Shown: positions 49,661-58,135 of the stretch, piece by piece
Layout of the letters: every line of letters begins with the position of its first letter
Numbering within the stretch: the stretch's first letter is position 1
Assembly: GCF_002192695.1 (NCBI RefSeq)
Contig: NZ_MTLG01000052.1
Coordinates: 62,001-126,000, forward strand
Reading direction: 5' to 3'
Source of the DNA: Achromobacter xylosoxidans
GTDB taxonomy: Bacteria > Pseudomonadota > Gammaproteobacteria > Burkholderiales > Burkholderiaceae_B
Length of the DNA stretch: 64,000 nucleotides
Translations under genes and position numbers: made by a program
The notes under the pieces: model-generated
What the model saw: the letters and a program-made list of their open reading frames with translations, nothing else
Database searches by the model: none
Told to the model about the DNA's origin: nothing

Positions 49661-50341
49661 TCAGGCGGCGCCGTTCTGCGCGGCGTCGCGCGCCAGCAGG
49701 TTCTTCAGGCCGTACAGGCGCTCGCGGTGCAGCGTCGTGGACAGCGGCTCGGGTTCGCGCCCCAGCGCCACGTAGTCCGCGGGCACCTGTGCCGCCGCCG
49801 CGCGGATGGCATCGGGCGCGGCCTGCCACCATTGCGTCAGCATGCGGTCGGGGTTGTAGACGTCCAGCCCCTGGCGCCGCAGCTCCGAGCGGTTGAAATC
49901 CTTCAGGTTCCAGGTCAGCACCTGCACCACCGGCGGCTGCTGCAGGCCGCAGCGCGCGCGCCGCGCCAGGCCGGCCGCGATCACGTGGAAGTCCTTGGGG
50001 TCGCTGTAGCGCAGGGAAGCCTCGTAGACCTGGGTGTCCGCCTCGCGGGCGCCAGGAAAGCGCGCGTTCATGTCGTCCCACATCTCCATCATCACTTCCG
50101 GCGGGATTTCCCAGATGCGCGAGGCGTTGCGGCGCCATTCCTCGCCGATGCGGTCGGTCCAGACCGGCGTGTACACGCCAGCGTCGGCCAACCTGAGCAG
50201 CAGGCGGCGCAGGATGCCGGACATGAGGACGCAGGCGTCGAGGACGATGAAGGGCGGGGAGGTGGAGGTGGCGGTCAAGTGAGGTCTGGGGCATTGCCGG
50301 CGCAGGGCGGGCAGGGCGGAAACATGGAAAACGAGGCGCAA
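49661..50341 (-). CDS. PIN-domain protein (putative ribonuclease)
   Basis: A protein of up to 226 residues. The PIN fold starts at FIVLDACVLMSGILRRLLLR, with the first acidic residue in LDA; further acidic residues are in DRIGEEW, DSDPKDFHVIAAGLA-like SDPKDFHVIAAGLARRAR and WNLKDFN. This pattern is found in VapC-like and related PIN nucleases. No antitoxin gene adjoins it, so it is not a standard toxin-antitoxin pair. The start is uncertain: the longest frame begins with TTG at 50341, and a TTG nearer FIVLDAC is another option. Confidence 0.72.
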   Translation of the reverse strand: MRLVFHVSALPALRRQCPRPHLTATSTSPPFIVLDACVLMSGILRRLLLRLADAGVYTPVWTDRIGEEWRRNASRIWEIPPEVMMEMWDDMNARFPGAREADTQVYEASLRYSDPKDFHVIAAGLARRARCGLQQPPVVQVLTWNLKDFNRSELRRQGLDVYNPDRMLTQWWQAAPDAIRAAAAQVPADYVALGREPEPLSTTLHRERLYGLKNLLARDAAQNGAA

Positions 50342-50402
50342 GAATAACGCTTTTTGGAAGCCGCCCGGGGCCGGTGGCCGTGTGCAGGAGCGGCGGCAGG
50401 TC

Positions 50403-51092
50403 CTAGCCCAATTCGGCGCGCACGGCGTTGCAGTGGCTCACCAGATTGCGCCGCGCCACCAGGCATTGCTTGAGCGGCGTGTCGATGGCGTAGAAATAGA
50501 TATTGGCGAGAAAGCCGTAGATCCCCGCGTCCACGCTGCCCGGATTGGGGCCGAACATGAAGCCGTCCTCGCCCAGCAGGCTGGAGATGGCCTCCAGGTC
50601 GGCGATGCCGCGGGCATAGGCGTCCTCGGGCGCATAGCGGCCTATGCCTTGGTAGTGGTAGCGCTGGAAGTTGTATTGGCGGGCGGCTTCCAGCTGCTCG
50701 GGCGTGACATCCGGATGGGTGTCCAGCAGCGCTTTGCGGAACGTTGGCCAATAGCGGTCGTCGCGCCAGCGCGAATAGGACATGACCCAGTACAGATCGT
50801 CCAGCGCGCGGCGCACCAGCAGGTCCTGCCGCTGCTGCTCGGGCGTGAGGGAATCGTCGACGGTCAGTTCGTACTGGCGCTTCAGGTGCGCGATGATGGC
50901 GTCGCTGTCGCCGATGCGCAGATCGCCGTCGGCAATATAGGGCAGCTGGCCGCGCGGGGCGGACTGCACGTCGAGCGTGTGCCGATGGTCGAAGGGCAGC
51001 CGGCACAGCTTCAGGAAGGCGTAGATCTTCAGGCCGTACGGATTGTTGTCTTCCAGCCCATAGAGCCCGGGATAGGAGTAGAGGGTGATCAT
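50403..51092 (-). CDS. Glutathione S-transferase family protein
   Basis: A 229-residue cytosolic protein with an N-terminal thioredoxin-like domain (MITLYSYPGLYGLEDNNPYG; RGQLPYIADGDLRIGDSDAI with the cis-Pro and the SDAI glutathione-binding turn) and a C-terminal helical domain (from about 85). Residues such as the catalytic Tyr/Ser near the N-terminus cannot be assigned safely. It belongs to the class annotated as GST N-terminal family proteins without known substrate. GGGAG precedes the ATG. Confidence 0.85.
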   Translation of the reverse strand: MITLYSYPGLYGLEDNNPYGLKIYAFLKLCRLPFDHRHTLDVQSAPRGQLPYIADGDLRIGDSDAIIAHLKRQYELTVDDSLTPEQQRQDLLVRRALDDLYWVMSYSRWRDDRYWPTFRKALLDTHPDVTPEQLEAARQYNFQRYHYQGIGRYAPEDAYARGIADLEAISSLLGEDGFMFGPNPGSVDAGIYGFLANIYFYAIDTPLKQCLVARRNLVSHCNAVRAELG

Positions 51093-51218
51093 GGCGCGCT
51101 CCCTGGTTACCGGACTAGATTAGAACGGCGGGGGGAATTTTGCGCGCTTCAGTTTGACTGACGAGGCAGGCGTTTCGCCGGTTTGCGACGAAGGAGGGAC
51201 GCCTGGCCTGTGGCAGGG

Positions 51219-51530
51219 TGGTGCCCGAGACCGGAATCGAACCGGTACGGCCGCGAGGCCGAGGGATTTTCTTACCACTTCGGCTTTCGCCGCCAGCGCG
51301 GATGCGCTGTTCGTGGTCTGGAGCACGCCTTCACCATAGCCTTGCGGCCTTAGGTGCCCGCCGTCTGCTCTCTACACCTTCCCCGGCCATGCGACCTGGG
51401 CTTGGCTCGGCGTTGGCTCGGAACGGGTCCAGGGCATTCGCCGAGTTTGACGGGCTACACCTTTGGAGTTTCCCCCAAAGGGCTCAAATTAGTTCAAGTC
51501 CCTTGTGTCTACCAATTTCACCACTCGGGC
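51219..51530 (-). tRNA. tRNA-Leu (anticodon UAA), interrupted by a group I intron
   Basis: Exon 1 is 51530-51496 and exon 2 is 51270-51219. Joined, they give an 87-nt tRNA with encoded CCA. Acceptor GCCCGAG pairs with CTCGGGC, the D stem is GTG/CAC, the anticodon arm is AGGGA-CTTAAAA-TCCCT (anticodon TAA), the variable arm is CGGCC-TCGC-GGCCG and the T arm is ACCGG-TTCGATT-CCGGT. All are regular for class II tRNA-Leu. Without removing the 225-base insert the anticodon loop cannot form. The insert lies between positions 34 and 35, the site used by the cyanobacterial and plastid tRNA-Leu(UAA) introns. Confidence 0.95.
51271..51495 (-). ncRNA. Group I intron (subgroup IC3-like) in tRNA-Leu(UAA)
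   Basis: A 225-nt intron without an ORF. P1: exon end AAGGGACUU pairs with intron GAGCCCUUU (one A.C mismatch) and has the required U.G wobble at the 5' splice site. The intron ends in G. Core blocks AACGCCGAGCCAAG (51414-51401) and AAGGTGTAGAGAGCAGACGG (51380-51361) match the conserved joining regions known from the Azoarcus tRNA-Ile and Anabaena tRNA-Leu introns. P7 is GAGCA (51370-51366) with UGCUC (51325-51321), a pairing kept with different bases than in Azoarcus. P8 has CACC/GGUG and P9 a GGC-GAAA-GCC hairpin. It should self-splice with guanosine. Confidence 0.93.
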
Positions 51531-51565
51531 GTTGCATGGCCCTGGAAGGGCCGGCAGCGGGCGAG

Positions 51566-51571
51566 ACTATA
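51566..51571 (-). promoter_or_regulatory. Extended -10 promoter of tRNA-Leu
   Basis: On the minus strand TGG-TATAGT forms an extended -10 (TGn then TATAGT at 51571-51566). The start site would be about 30 bases before the tRNA 5' end. No -35 hexamer is clear. Confidence 0.5.
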
Positions 51572-51621
51572 CCATCCCGGCGCCAGGGGCCCAGATTGCG
51601 GGCTCCTGGTGGACGGGACAT

Positions 51622-52545
51622 TCAGGAGACGAAACGCACGGCGGGGCGCGGGCGTTCGTCCACGGTCAAGGAAAAGACGTCGGGGCGCGAGTAGTGGCCC
51701 ACCACGTCGAAGTCGTAGCGGGCGCGCACCAGTTCCGCCGTGTCGACCTGGGCGGTCAGCAGGCCGGCCTTGCCGCGCAGCGGGCCCGCCAGCACGTCGC
51801 CCAGCGGGCCGACGATGACCGAGCCGCCGTTGATCAGCGGTCGGTTGGCGTCCCAGCCCGGCACGTCCTGGCCCAGTTCGGCGGGCGAGGGCTGCACCTG
51901 GCAGGCGCTGACCACGAAGCAGCGGCCTTCGTGGGCGATGTGGCGCATCGAACACTGCCAGATGTCGCGCTCGTCCACCGTGGGCGCGCACCAGATTTCC
52001 ACGCCCTTGGCGTACATCGCGGTGCGTAGCAGCGGCATGTGGTTTTCCCAGCAGATGGCGCCGCCGATGCGGCCGGCCCCGGTGTCGACGACCGGCAGGG
52101 TCGAGCCGTCGCCCTGGCCCCAGATCAGGCGCTCGGTGCCGGTGGGCATGAGCTTGCGGTGCTTGGCGGCCAGGCCGGTCGCGGGTTCGAAGAACAGGGC
52201 GGTGCAATACAGCGTGTTGCCGCCGCGTTCGATCACGCCCACCACCAGGCTGGCGCCGGTGCGCTGCGACAGGGCGGCCAGCGCCTCGGTTTCGGGGCCG
52301 GGCACGTCGATGGCGTTTTCGTAATAGCGGGCGTAGGCCTCGCGGCCTTCGGGCAGGCGGTAGCCCAGGCGGGTGCCGAAGATCTCGCCCTTGGGATAGC
52401 CGCCCAGCAGCGCTTCGGGCATGACCACGAGCGAGGCGCCGGACGCGGCGATCTCGCTTTCGTAGGCGAGGATGTTTTCCAGGGTGCGGGCTTTGCCTTC
52501 GGGGGAGGAGCCGATCTGCAGTGCGGCAACGGTTTTCGTGGTCAT
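51622..52545 (-). CDS. Nitrilase
   Basis: A 307-residue nitrilase-branch enzyme giving acid and ammonia from a nitrile. The triad is Glu44 ([13 protein letters not shown]), the Lys of KHRKLMPT (128-135) and Cys165 (CWENHMP). It shares many blocks with the nitrilase at 29629, including GGxTLYCT, ERLIWGxGDGSTxPV and YDFDVxGHYxRPDVF, so the two are paralogues or both recent acquisitions. The start at 52545 ([20 protein letters not shown]) is at the normal family N-terminus; the frame is open 20 codons further upstream. It is divergent from a LysR gene 81 bases away. Confidence 0.88.
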   Translation of the reverse strand: MTTKTVAALQIGSSPEGKARTLENILAYESEIAASGASLVVMPEALLGGYPKGEIFGTRLGYRLPEGREAYARYYENAIDVPGPETEALAALSQRTGASLVVGVIERGGNTLYCTALFFEPATGLAAKHRKLMPTGTERLIWGQGDGSTLPVVDTGAGRIGGAICWENHMPLLRTAMYAKGVEIWCAPTVDERDIWQCSMRHIAHEGRCFVVSACQVQPSPAELGQDVPGWDANRPLINGGSVIVGPLGDVLAGPLRGKAGLLTAQVDTAELVRARYDFDVVGHYSRPDVFSLTVDERPRPAVRFVS

Positions 52546-52626
52546 GGCGGGTCTTGGGGGCGTGGCAACAGGCTGCAGTTTCCGGTGCGCTCTAAAATCA
52601 ATCAATCCTGGTCAGAGATAAATGAT

Positions 52627-53559
52627 ATGAACCAGATTGATATCGAGTCGGCCGACCTGAACCTGCTCAAGGTCTTCGAGGCCATCTACGACGAGGGCGG
52701 AGCGGGGCGTGCGGCGCTGCGCCTGGGCGTGACGCAGTCGGCCGTCAGCGCGGCGCTGGGCCGGCTGCGCGCGCTGTATGGCGATCCGCTGTTCACGCGC
52801 ACGGGCAGGGGGCTGTCGCCCAGCCTGCGGGCGCGCGAACTGCGGCCCGTCATCGGCGAGGCGCTGGACAAGTGCCGCCAGAGCCTGTCGCTGGCGCGGC
52901 CGGGCGCGGCGGGCTTCGCTGGCCGCTCGGTGACGCTGGGGCTGTCGGACGATTTCGAGATCGCATTGGGGCGGGATGCGATCCGCGCGCTGGCGGACAG
53001 CGCGCCGGGCCTGCGCATCATTTTCCGGCAGACCCATAGCCGGCTGGCGGCTGACATGCTGATGGCGCGCGAGGCCGATCTGGTGATCGCCTCGGGCGGA
53101 TTGACCACGCAGGCCTTGCAGCGCGTGACGGTCGGGCAGGGCGGCTATGCCTGCCTGCTGGATCCCGCCAGTCTGGAACCGGGCCAGACCTCGCTGTCGC
53201 TGGAGGAATTCATCCGCCGCGAGCATATCCTGGTGTCGTCCGGGGGCTTCATCGGCGTGGTGGACGAAGTGCTGCATGGGCTGGGACTGACGCGCCGGGT
53301 GCAGGCATCGACCACGCATTTTTCGGCGCTGGCGTTTCTGCTGCCGGGCAGCGATGCCTTGTCGACCTTGCCCGCGCATGCGGCGCGCGGCCTGGCCGCG
53401 GCCTCCGGCCTGCGCATGCTGCCTTGCCCGGTCGCCATGCCGGGATACGCCATCGAAATGGGCTGGCGCGCCGACGCCTTGCGCGATGAGGCGGTGGCCG
53501 CGGCCAGGCGCGGCTTGCTGGCCTTGCTGAATGGCTATGAGTGGGAGCGCGCCACCTAG
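52627..53559 (+). CDS. LysR-family transcriptional regulator (next to nitrilase)
   Basis: A 310-residue regulator. The HTH lies within LNLLKVFEAIYDEGGAGRAA then LRLGVTQSAVSAALGRLRAL. This N-terminal style (NLLKVFEAI, DPLFTRTGRGLSPS) is that of the NodD/PcpR-like LysR branch. It is divergent from the nitrilase, so probably regulates it. Between and just inside the starts ATCAATC (52601-52607) and GATTGAT (52635-52641) form a spaced inverted repeat that could be part of its site. Confidence 0.9.
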   Translation: MNQIDIESADLNLLKVFEAIYDEGGAGRAALRLGVTQSAVSAALGRLRALYGDPLFTRTGRGLSPSLRARELRPVIGEALDKCRQSLSLARPGAAGFAGRSVTLGLSDDFEIALGRDAIRALADSAPGLRIIFRQTHSRLAADMLMAREADLVIASGGLTTQALQRVTVGQGGYACLLDPASLEPGQTSLSLEEFIRREHILVSSGGFIGVVDEVLHGLGLTRRVQASTTHFSALAFLLPGSDALSTLPAHAARGLAAASGLRMLPCPVAMPGYAIEMGWRADALRDEAVAAARRGLLALLNGYEWERAT

Positions 53560-53583
53560 GCGCGCAGCACCCCTATGGAGGGG

Positions 53584-54672
53584 CTAGGGAGCCGAGGCGC
53601 CGGCTTCGTGGCGGCAGCTGTAGGGGCGGTCGGCGCGCGGGATATCGTCGCTGCCGCACTGCCAGCGGCGGATGCCGCCGCCTTTCTTTTCCGAACGCAG
53701 TTCGGGCAGATAGACGAGATGCTTGCCGCCAAGCGCGGGCGCGTCCGCGGCGCCGGGTTCGCCCGCGATGGTGAAGCGCAGCACGCCGTTGACCGGATTC
53801 AGGCTCAGCGCGCTGAAGCCGCTGCTGTTCAACGATTCCTGGGTGACGCCGAGCGCCGCCATGTCCGGGGCGTAGGCCCCGGTGCGCCGGTAGTGGTTTT
53901 CGGCCAGCATGCGCACGGGTTGCGACACCAGGTCCAGGCGGATCACCTCGGCGCGCAGGGGATTGTCTTCCTGCTTGGGTTCCATGACGATGGCGCCGAT
54001 GATCATGCCGCCCGCGACCAGCAACAGCACGCCAAGCACGATGAAGATGAACTTGCCCGCGCCCGTGATGGAGCGGGTCTTGGCGATGGCGGGCCGGATG
54101 GCGCGCGGGTCCGCCTGGCTGGACACCACGTAGGTGCCGGACATCCAGTTGTGCATGGCGCGTTCGCCGAAGATGGTCCGCTGGATGCGGTAGAAGATGC
54201 CGGGCAGCGCGATGTTCAGCACGTACTTCATCAGGTGCCGCCAACTGGCGCGCAGGACGCCAGGGTGATCGCCATTGCGGTTCACGACGCGCAGCTTCAG
54301 CACCCGCTTGCCTGGGGATCCGCCGGCCCAGGCGTCCATCAGGGCCGGCAGCATCAGGCCGATGAAACCGGCGGCCATGGCCAGCAGGACGGGGCGCGCA
54401 GCGCCGGCCAGGGATTCGTAGGTCAGATTGGCGGCGGTGCTGAATCCGATCATGGCCGCGACCATCACGGCGGCGTCGATCGCGGTGGCGCCAAGCCGCG
54501 GCCAGATGCCGGGGAAGACCGGGGCATTGCCGGCGCGGGCCGGGGCGGCCTTGGCGGTTTTCGCAGCCTTCGCGGCAGGCGCGGCCGCTGTGGCGGCGGC
54601 CAGCGGCGCATTGCAGCTGAAGCACAGGGTGTTGGAGGCCGGATTCTGCCAGTTGCAGCGGGGGCATTGCAT
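53584..54672 (-). CDS. Zinc-ribbon / RDD membrane protein with pilin-like C-terminal domain
   Basis: A 362-residue protein with three parts. Residues 1-24 form a zinc ribbon (CPRCNWQNPASNTLCFSC). An Ala/Lys linker leads to an RDD membrane domain (about 52-165: PRLGATAIDAAVMVAAMIGF, ALMDAWAGGSPGKRVLKLRV). After a further hydrophobic helix (about 208-230) comes an exported domain, ENHYRRTGAYAPDMAALGVT through GSDDIPRADRPYSCR. That last part looks like the soluble half of type IV pilins, including a C-terminal Cys pair. Function unknown. It is convergent with the LysR gene at 52627. Confidence 0.78.
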   Translation of the reverse strand: MQCPRCNWQNPASNTLCFSCNAPLAAATAAAPAAKAAKTAKAAPARAGNAPVFPGIWPRLGATAIDAAVMVAAMIGFSTAANLTYESLAGAARPVLLAMAAGFIGLMLPALMDAWAGGSPGKRVLKLRVVNRNGDHPGVLRASWRHLMKYVLNIALPGIFYRIQRTIFGERAMHNWMSGTYVVSSQADPRAIRPAIAKTRSITGAGKFIFIVLGVLLLVAGGMIIGAIVMEPKQEDNPLRAEVIRLDLVSQPVRMLAENHYRRTGAYAPDMAALGVTQESLNSSGFSALSLNPVNGVLRFTIAGEPGAADAPALGGKHLVYLPELRSEKKGGGIRRWQCGSDDIPRADRPYSCRHEAGASAP

Positions 54673-54778
54673 GGGCGGCGGTGGCGGCCTGGAAATGCCG
54701 CAAGAGCGTGGGGAGTGCGGATGTTACCGGGAAAACCCCGATCCCAGGACGCTGCCACTAAGCACGACACTTCCCGCC

Positions 54779-55699
54779 ATGAAGCCCGTCCAGCCCCTTT
54801 CACCGCATCCCCGCGATATCGATCCCGTTTCCCTGCGCCTGTTCCTCGCGGCGCTGGAGGAGGGCAGCCTGGCGCGCGCCGCCGCCCGCGAGAACATCGT
54901 CCCTTCCGCCGTCAGCAAACGCATGTCGGAAATGGAGGACGCCTTCGGGGTGCCGCTGCTGGAACGCGGGGTCAAGGGCGTGCAGGCCACGCCGGCGGGC
55001 AATGCCCTGGCCACGCATGTGCGCATGGTGCTGCAGAGCATGGACCGCATGCGCCGCGAGATGGCGGGCTACGCGACCGGCGTGCGCGGCAGCATCCGGC
55101 TGGCGGTCAGCGTGGCGGCGCTGTCCGGCGAACTGCCGGCGCAGATCCAGTCTTTCCGCCGCGCCTATCCCCAGATCGATATCTCCCTGGAAGAAGGCAC
55201 GACCCAGGAGGTGTTCCGCGCGGTGCTGGACGGCCAGGCCGATGTGGCCGTGGGTTCCGACTTCGGCCACGACGGCTTGCAGGTGTTCACTTGCGGCCGC
55301 TGCGATCTGGCGGCGGTGGTGCCGGGCCAGCATTTGCTGGCCGACCGCGACACGCTGGACTACGCGCAGCTGCTGCCTTTCGAGCAGATCGAGCTGAACC
55401 GCGACAACGGCATCAGCGCGGTGTTCGAGCAGGCGGCGCAGGACGCGGGCGTGGCGCGGCGCATCAGCGCGCGGGTCAGCTCGCACGAGACCATCTGCAT
55501 GCTGGTGGCGCGCGGCATGGGGGTGGCCGTGGTGCCCATGTACCTGAAGGCGCGCCATGCCAATCTGGACATCCGTTTCATTCCGCTCTCCGGAGCCTGG
55601 TCCAGCACCTCGCTGTGCATCGCCGTGCTGGGGCTGGAGGCCTTGCCGCCCGCCGCCCGCGTGCTGCTGGCGCACCTGGGCGTGGCCGGCGCAGCCTGA
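54779..55699 (+). CDS. LysR-family transcriptional regulator (CoA-transferase cluster)
   Basis: A 306-residue regulator. The HTH is in SLRLFLAALEEGSLARAAAR then ENIVPSAVSKRMSEMEDAFG, and the effector domain follows (GSIRLAVSVAALSGELPAQI). It lies upstream of, and in the same direction as, the CoA-transferase / Bug / HMG-CoA lyase genes and is the best candidate for their regulator. The frame is open upstream of the chosen ATG only as a shadow of the RDD gene. Confidence 0.9.
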   Translation: MKPVQPLSPHPRDIDPVSLRLFLAALEEGSLARAAARENIVPSAVSKRMSEMEDAFGVPLLERGVKGVQATPAGNALATHVRMVLQSMDRMRREMAGYATGVRGSIRLAVSVAALSGELPAQIQSFRRAYPQIDISLEEGTTQEVFRAVLDGQADVAVGSDFGHDGLQVFTCGRCDLAAVVPGQHLLADRDTLDYAQLLPFEQIELNRDNGISAVFEQAAQDAGVARRISARVSSHETICMLVARGMGVAVVPMYLKARHANLDIRFIPLSGAWSSTSLCIAVLGLEALPPAARVLLAHLGVAGAA

Positions 55700-55869
55700 A
55701 ACGGCGGGGTCAGGGCTTTCCCGGACGTTCCCAAACGAGAATGCCCCCGTGCTGAAAGAGCGCTACCCGCTGATCCGGCTTGCCGCCGATGATGGAGGCA
55801 TAGGGGCGGCGGCATGCATCGATCTTGCCTCCGCCTGTTTTCCAGCGCATCAGGCCCGAGGATATGCAG

Positions 55870-57078
55870 ATGGCAGCAACACCGGCGTCACCCTTCATGG
55901 ACCACACCCAATTGCCGCTGCGCGGCATCAAGGTGTTGGAGCTGTCCCACATGATCATGGGACCGGCGGCCGGCCTGGCGCTGGCCGACCTGGGCGCCGA
56001 AGTCATCAAGGTGGAACCCATCGAAGGCGACCGCACGCGGCGGCTGAAGGGCTCAGGCAGCGGCTACTTCCCCGTCTTCAACCGCAACAAGCAAAGCCTG
56101 GCGATCGACCTGAAGGCGCGCGAGGGGCAGGCCGTGGTGCGCCAGCTGGCCTTGCAGGCTGACATGGTGGTGGAGAACTTCCGCGATGGCAGCCTGGCCC
56201 AGTACGGGCTGGACTATGAGTCGCTGTCGGCCGAGAACCCCGGGCTCATCTACGTGTCGCTCAAGGGCTTTCTGTCCGGTCCCTACAAGCAGCGCACCGC
56301 GCTCGACGAAGTGGTGCAGATGATGGGCGGGCTGGCCTACATCAACGGCGGCGCGGATAGTCCGCAACGGGTCGCAGCCTCGGTCAACGACATCCTGGGC
56401 GGCACCTTCGGCGTGGTGGGCGCGCTGGCGGCGCTGCACGAGCGTCACGCCACGGGGCGCGGCAGGCATGTGCGCTCCGGCCTGTTCGAGAACAATCTGC
56501 TGCTGGTCGCGCAGTTCATCGCGCAGTACCAGTTGACGGGCGCGGCGCCCAAGCCCATGGGCGCGGAGCGTCGGCCGCCCTGGGGCGTGTACGACGTGTT
56601 CGAGACCGCGGACGGCAGGGTGTTCGTCGCCGTGGTGGGCGATGCGCAATGGCGCAACTTCGCCCAGAAATTCCTGCCGCCCGAGTGGGCCGCCGATCCG
56701 CGCCTGGCCACCGCCGTCGACCGCGAGGCCGCGCGTCCCTGGCTGGTGCCGGGCGTGGGCGAGATCCTGAAGGCCTGGAAGACCGACGAGCTGTGCGCGG
56801 CATTGGAAGCCGCTGGCCTGTCCTATGGCCCGATACGCCAGCCGCACGACTTGCTGGACGACGCGCACCTGAACGCCGGCGGCGCGTTGCTCAAGACCCG
56901 GCTGCCGGACGGCGGGGAAATATCCGCCGCCGCGCTGCCGATCGAGTTCGATGGCCTGAAGGCCGGCAAGCGTTCCGATCCGCCGCGGCAGGGCGGCGAC
57001 ACGCAGGCCATCCTGCAGGGCCTGGGCTGGGATGCCGCGCGCATCGAGGCCCTGCGCGGCGCAGGCGTCATTGCATGA
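55870..57078 (+). CDS. Family III CoA-transferase (CaiB/BaiF type)
   Basis: A 402-residue enzyme that moves CoA between carboxylic acids. The family start GIKVLELSHMIMGPAAGLAL, then ADLGAEVIKVEPIEGDRTR, is clear. The Asp that forms the acyl-anhydride should be near YKQRTALDEVVQMMGGL. It also has RGRHVRSGLFENNLLL and the C-terminal GLSYGPIRQPHDLLDD. The start at 55870 has GAGG with an 8-base gap; ATGs at 55864 and 55897 are alternatives. The downstream HMG-CoA lyase suggests that it activates a 3-hydroxy-3-methyl-type acid (inference). Confidence 0.9.
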   Translation: MAATPASPFMDHTQLPLRGIKVLELSHMIMGPAAGLALADLGAEVIKVEPIEGDRTRRLKGSGSGYFPVFNRNKQSLAIDLKAREGQAVVRQLALQADMVVENFRDGSLAQYGLDYESLSAENPGLIYVSLKGFLSGPYKQRTALDEVVQMMGGLAYINGGADSPQRVAASVNDILGGTFGVVGALAALHERHATGRGRHVRSGLFENNLLLVAQFIAQYQLTGAAPKPMGAERRPPWGVYDVFETADGRVFVAVVGDAQWRNFAQKFLPPEWAADPRLATAVDREAARPWLVPGVGEILKAWKTDELCAALEAAGLSYGPIRQPHDLLDDAHLNAGGALLKTRLPDGGEISAAALPIEFDGLKAGKRSDPPRQGGDTQAILQGLGWDAARIEALRGAGVIA

Positions 57079-57148
57079 GCGGGCGGTAGCGCCCGATATC
57101 GGTCGAGGCGGCGCAGACCGCCAAGACTTCCATCGAAGAGGAGACAAG

Positions 57149-58108
57149 ATGATCCGCAAACTGTTCGCGGTGGCCGCGCTGGCCGCCGCCTGTGCCGCAC
57201 ACGCCCAGGACTATCCCAGCAAGCCCATCCGCATCATCATCCCGTCCACGCCGGGCGGAGGCACCGACTACATCGGCCGCCTGATGAGCACCAAGCTGCA
57301 TGAACTCAACGGCTGGTCCGTGATCCCCGAAAACAAGCCGGGCGCGGGCACGGCGCTGGGCCTGGCCGAAGCGGCGCGCGCGCCCGCCCAGGGCTACGAC
57401 CTGGTGATCGGCCAGTCCGACAACGTCACGCTGATTCCCTTGCTGATGAAGGTATCGTACGACCCGGTCAAGGACCTGGCCCCGGTGGCGCTGGTGGCCA
57501 CCACGCCCATGGTGCTGCTGGTATCGGAGAGTTCGCCCTACAAGACGCTGCCCGAAGTGATCGACGCCGCCAAGATAGATCCCAACAAGATCTCCTACGG
57601 CACCTCGGGCACGGGCGGCGGCGTGCACATCGCCATCGAAATGCTGCAGCACGCGGCCGGCTTCAAGATGCAGCACGTGCCGTACAAGGGCTCGGCGCCG
57701 GCGCTGGCGGACCTGATGGGCGGGCATCTGCAGTTCGCGGGCTCATCGATCTCGTCGGCGGCCACGCTGATCAAGTCCGGCAAGGTGCGCGCGCTGGCGG
57801 TCACTTCGCCCAAGCGCAATCCGGCGTTGCCGGACGTGCCCACGGTCGCGGAGCTGGGCTACAAGGATTTCAGCGTGGTGACCTACTACGGCGTGCTGGC
57901 TCCGGCCAAGACGCCGTCCGCCGTCGTGTCGCGCCTGAACAGCGACTTCAACAAGCTGCTGGCGCGCAAGGACGTGCAGGAGGCGCTGGCGGCGCAGGGG
58001 CTGGAAACCGATCCCGTATCCACCGAGCAGTTCGCCGCGCTGATCCAGTCGGACATAGGCAAGGCGCGCCAGACCATCGAAAGCGCGGGCATCGTGGTGC
58101 AGCAATAG
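57149..58108 (+). CDS. Bug-family (TctC-like) periplasmic substrate-binding protein
   Basis: A 319-residue exported protein with a Sec signal (MIRKLFAVAALAAACAAHAQ). The mature part shows the Bug motifs IRIIIPSTPGGGTDYIGRLM, NKPGAGTALGLAEAAR and VPYKGSAPALADLMGGHLQF. The ribosome site GAAGAGGAG precedes the ATG. Located between CoA-transferase and HMG-CoA lyase genes, it probably binds the carboxylate they degrade. No TctA/TctB permease gene is present here. Confidence 0.92.
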   Translation: MIRKLFAVAALAAACAAHAQDYPSKPIRIIIPSTPGGGTDYIGRLMSTKLHELNGWSVIPENKPGAGTALGLAEAARAPAQGYDLVIGQSDNVTLIPLLMKVSYDPVKDLAPVALVATTPMVLLVSESSPYKTLPEVIDAAKIDPNKISYGTSGTGGGVHIAIEMLQHAAGFKMQHVPYKGSAPALADLMGGHLQFAGSSISSAATLIKSGKVRALAVTSPKRNPALPDVPTVAELGYKDFSVVTYYGVLAPAKTPSAVVSRLNSDFNKLLARKDVQEALAAQGLETDPVSTEQFAALIQSDIGKARQTIESAGIVVQQ

Positions 58109-58135
58109 GCTGGCCAAGAACAGACAGGACGGCAC

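Noticed and set aside
49661-50341. VapBC-type toxin-antitoxin system
   Set aside because: The PIN protein is larger than typical VapC and no small antitoxin gene is next to it; neighbours are ilvA and a GST gene.
51140-51700. Small plus-strand frames across the tRNA-Leu region
   Set aside because: They overlap the tRNA exons and the structured intron, and their products have no motif.
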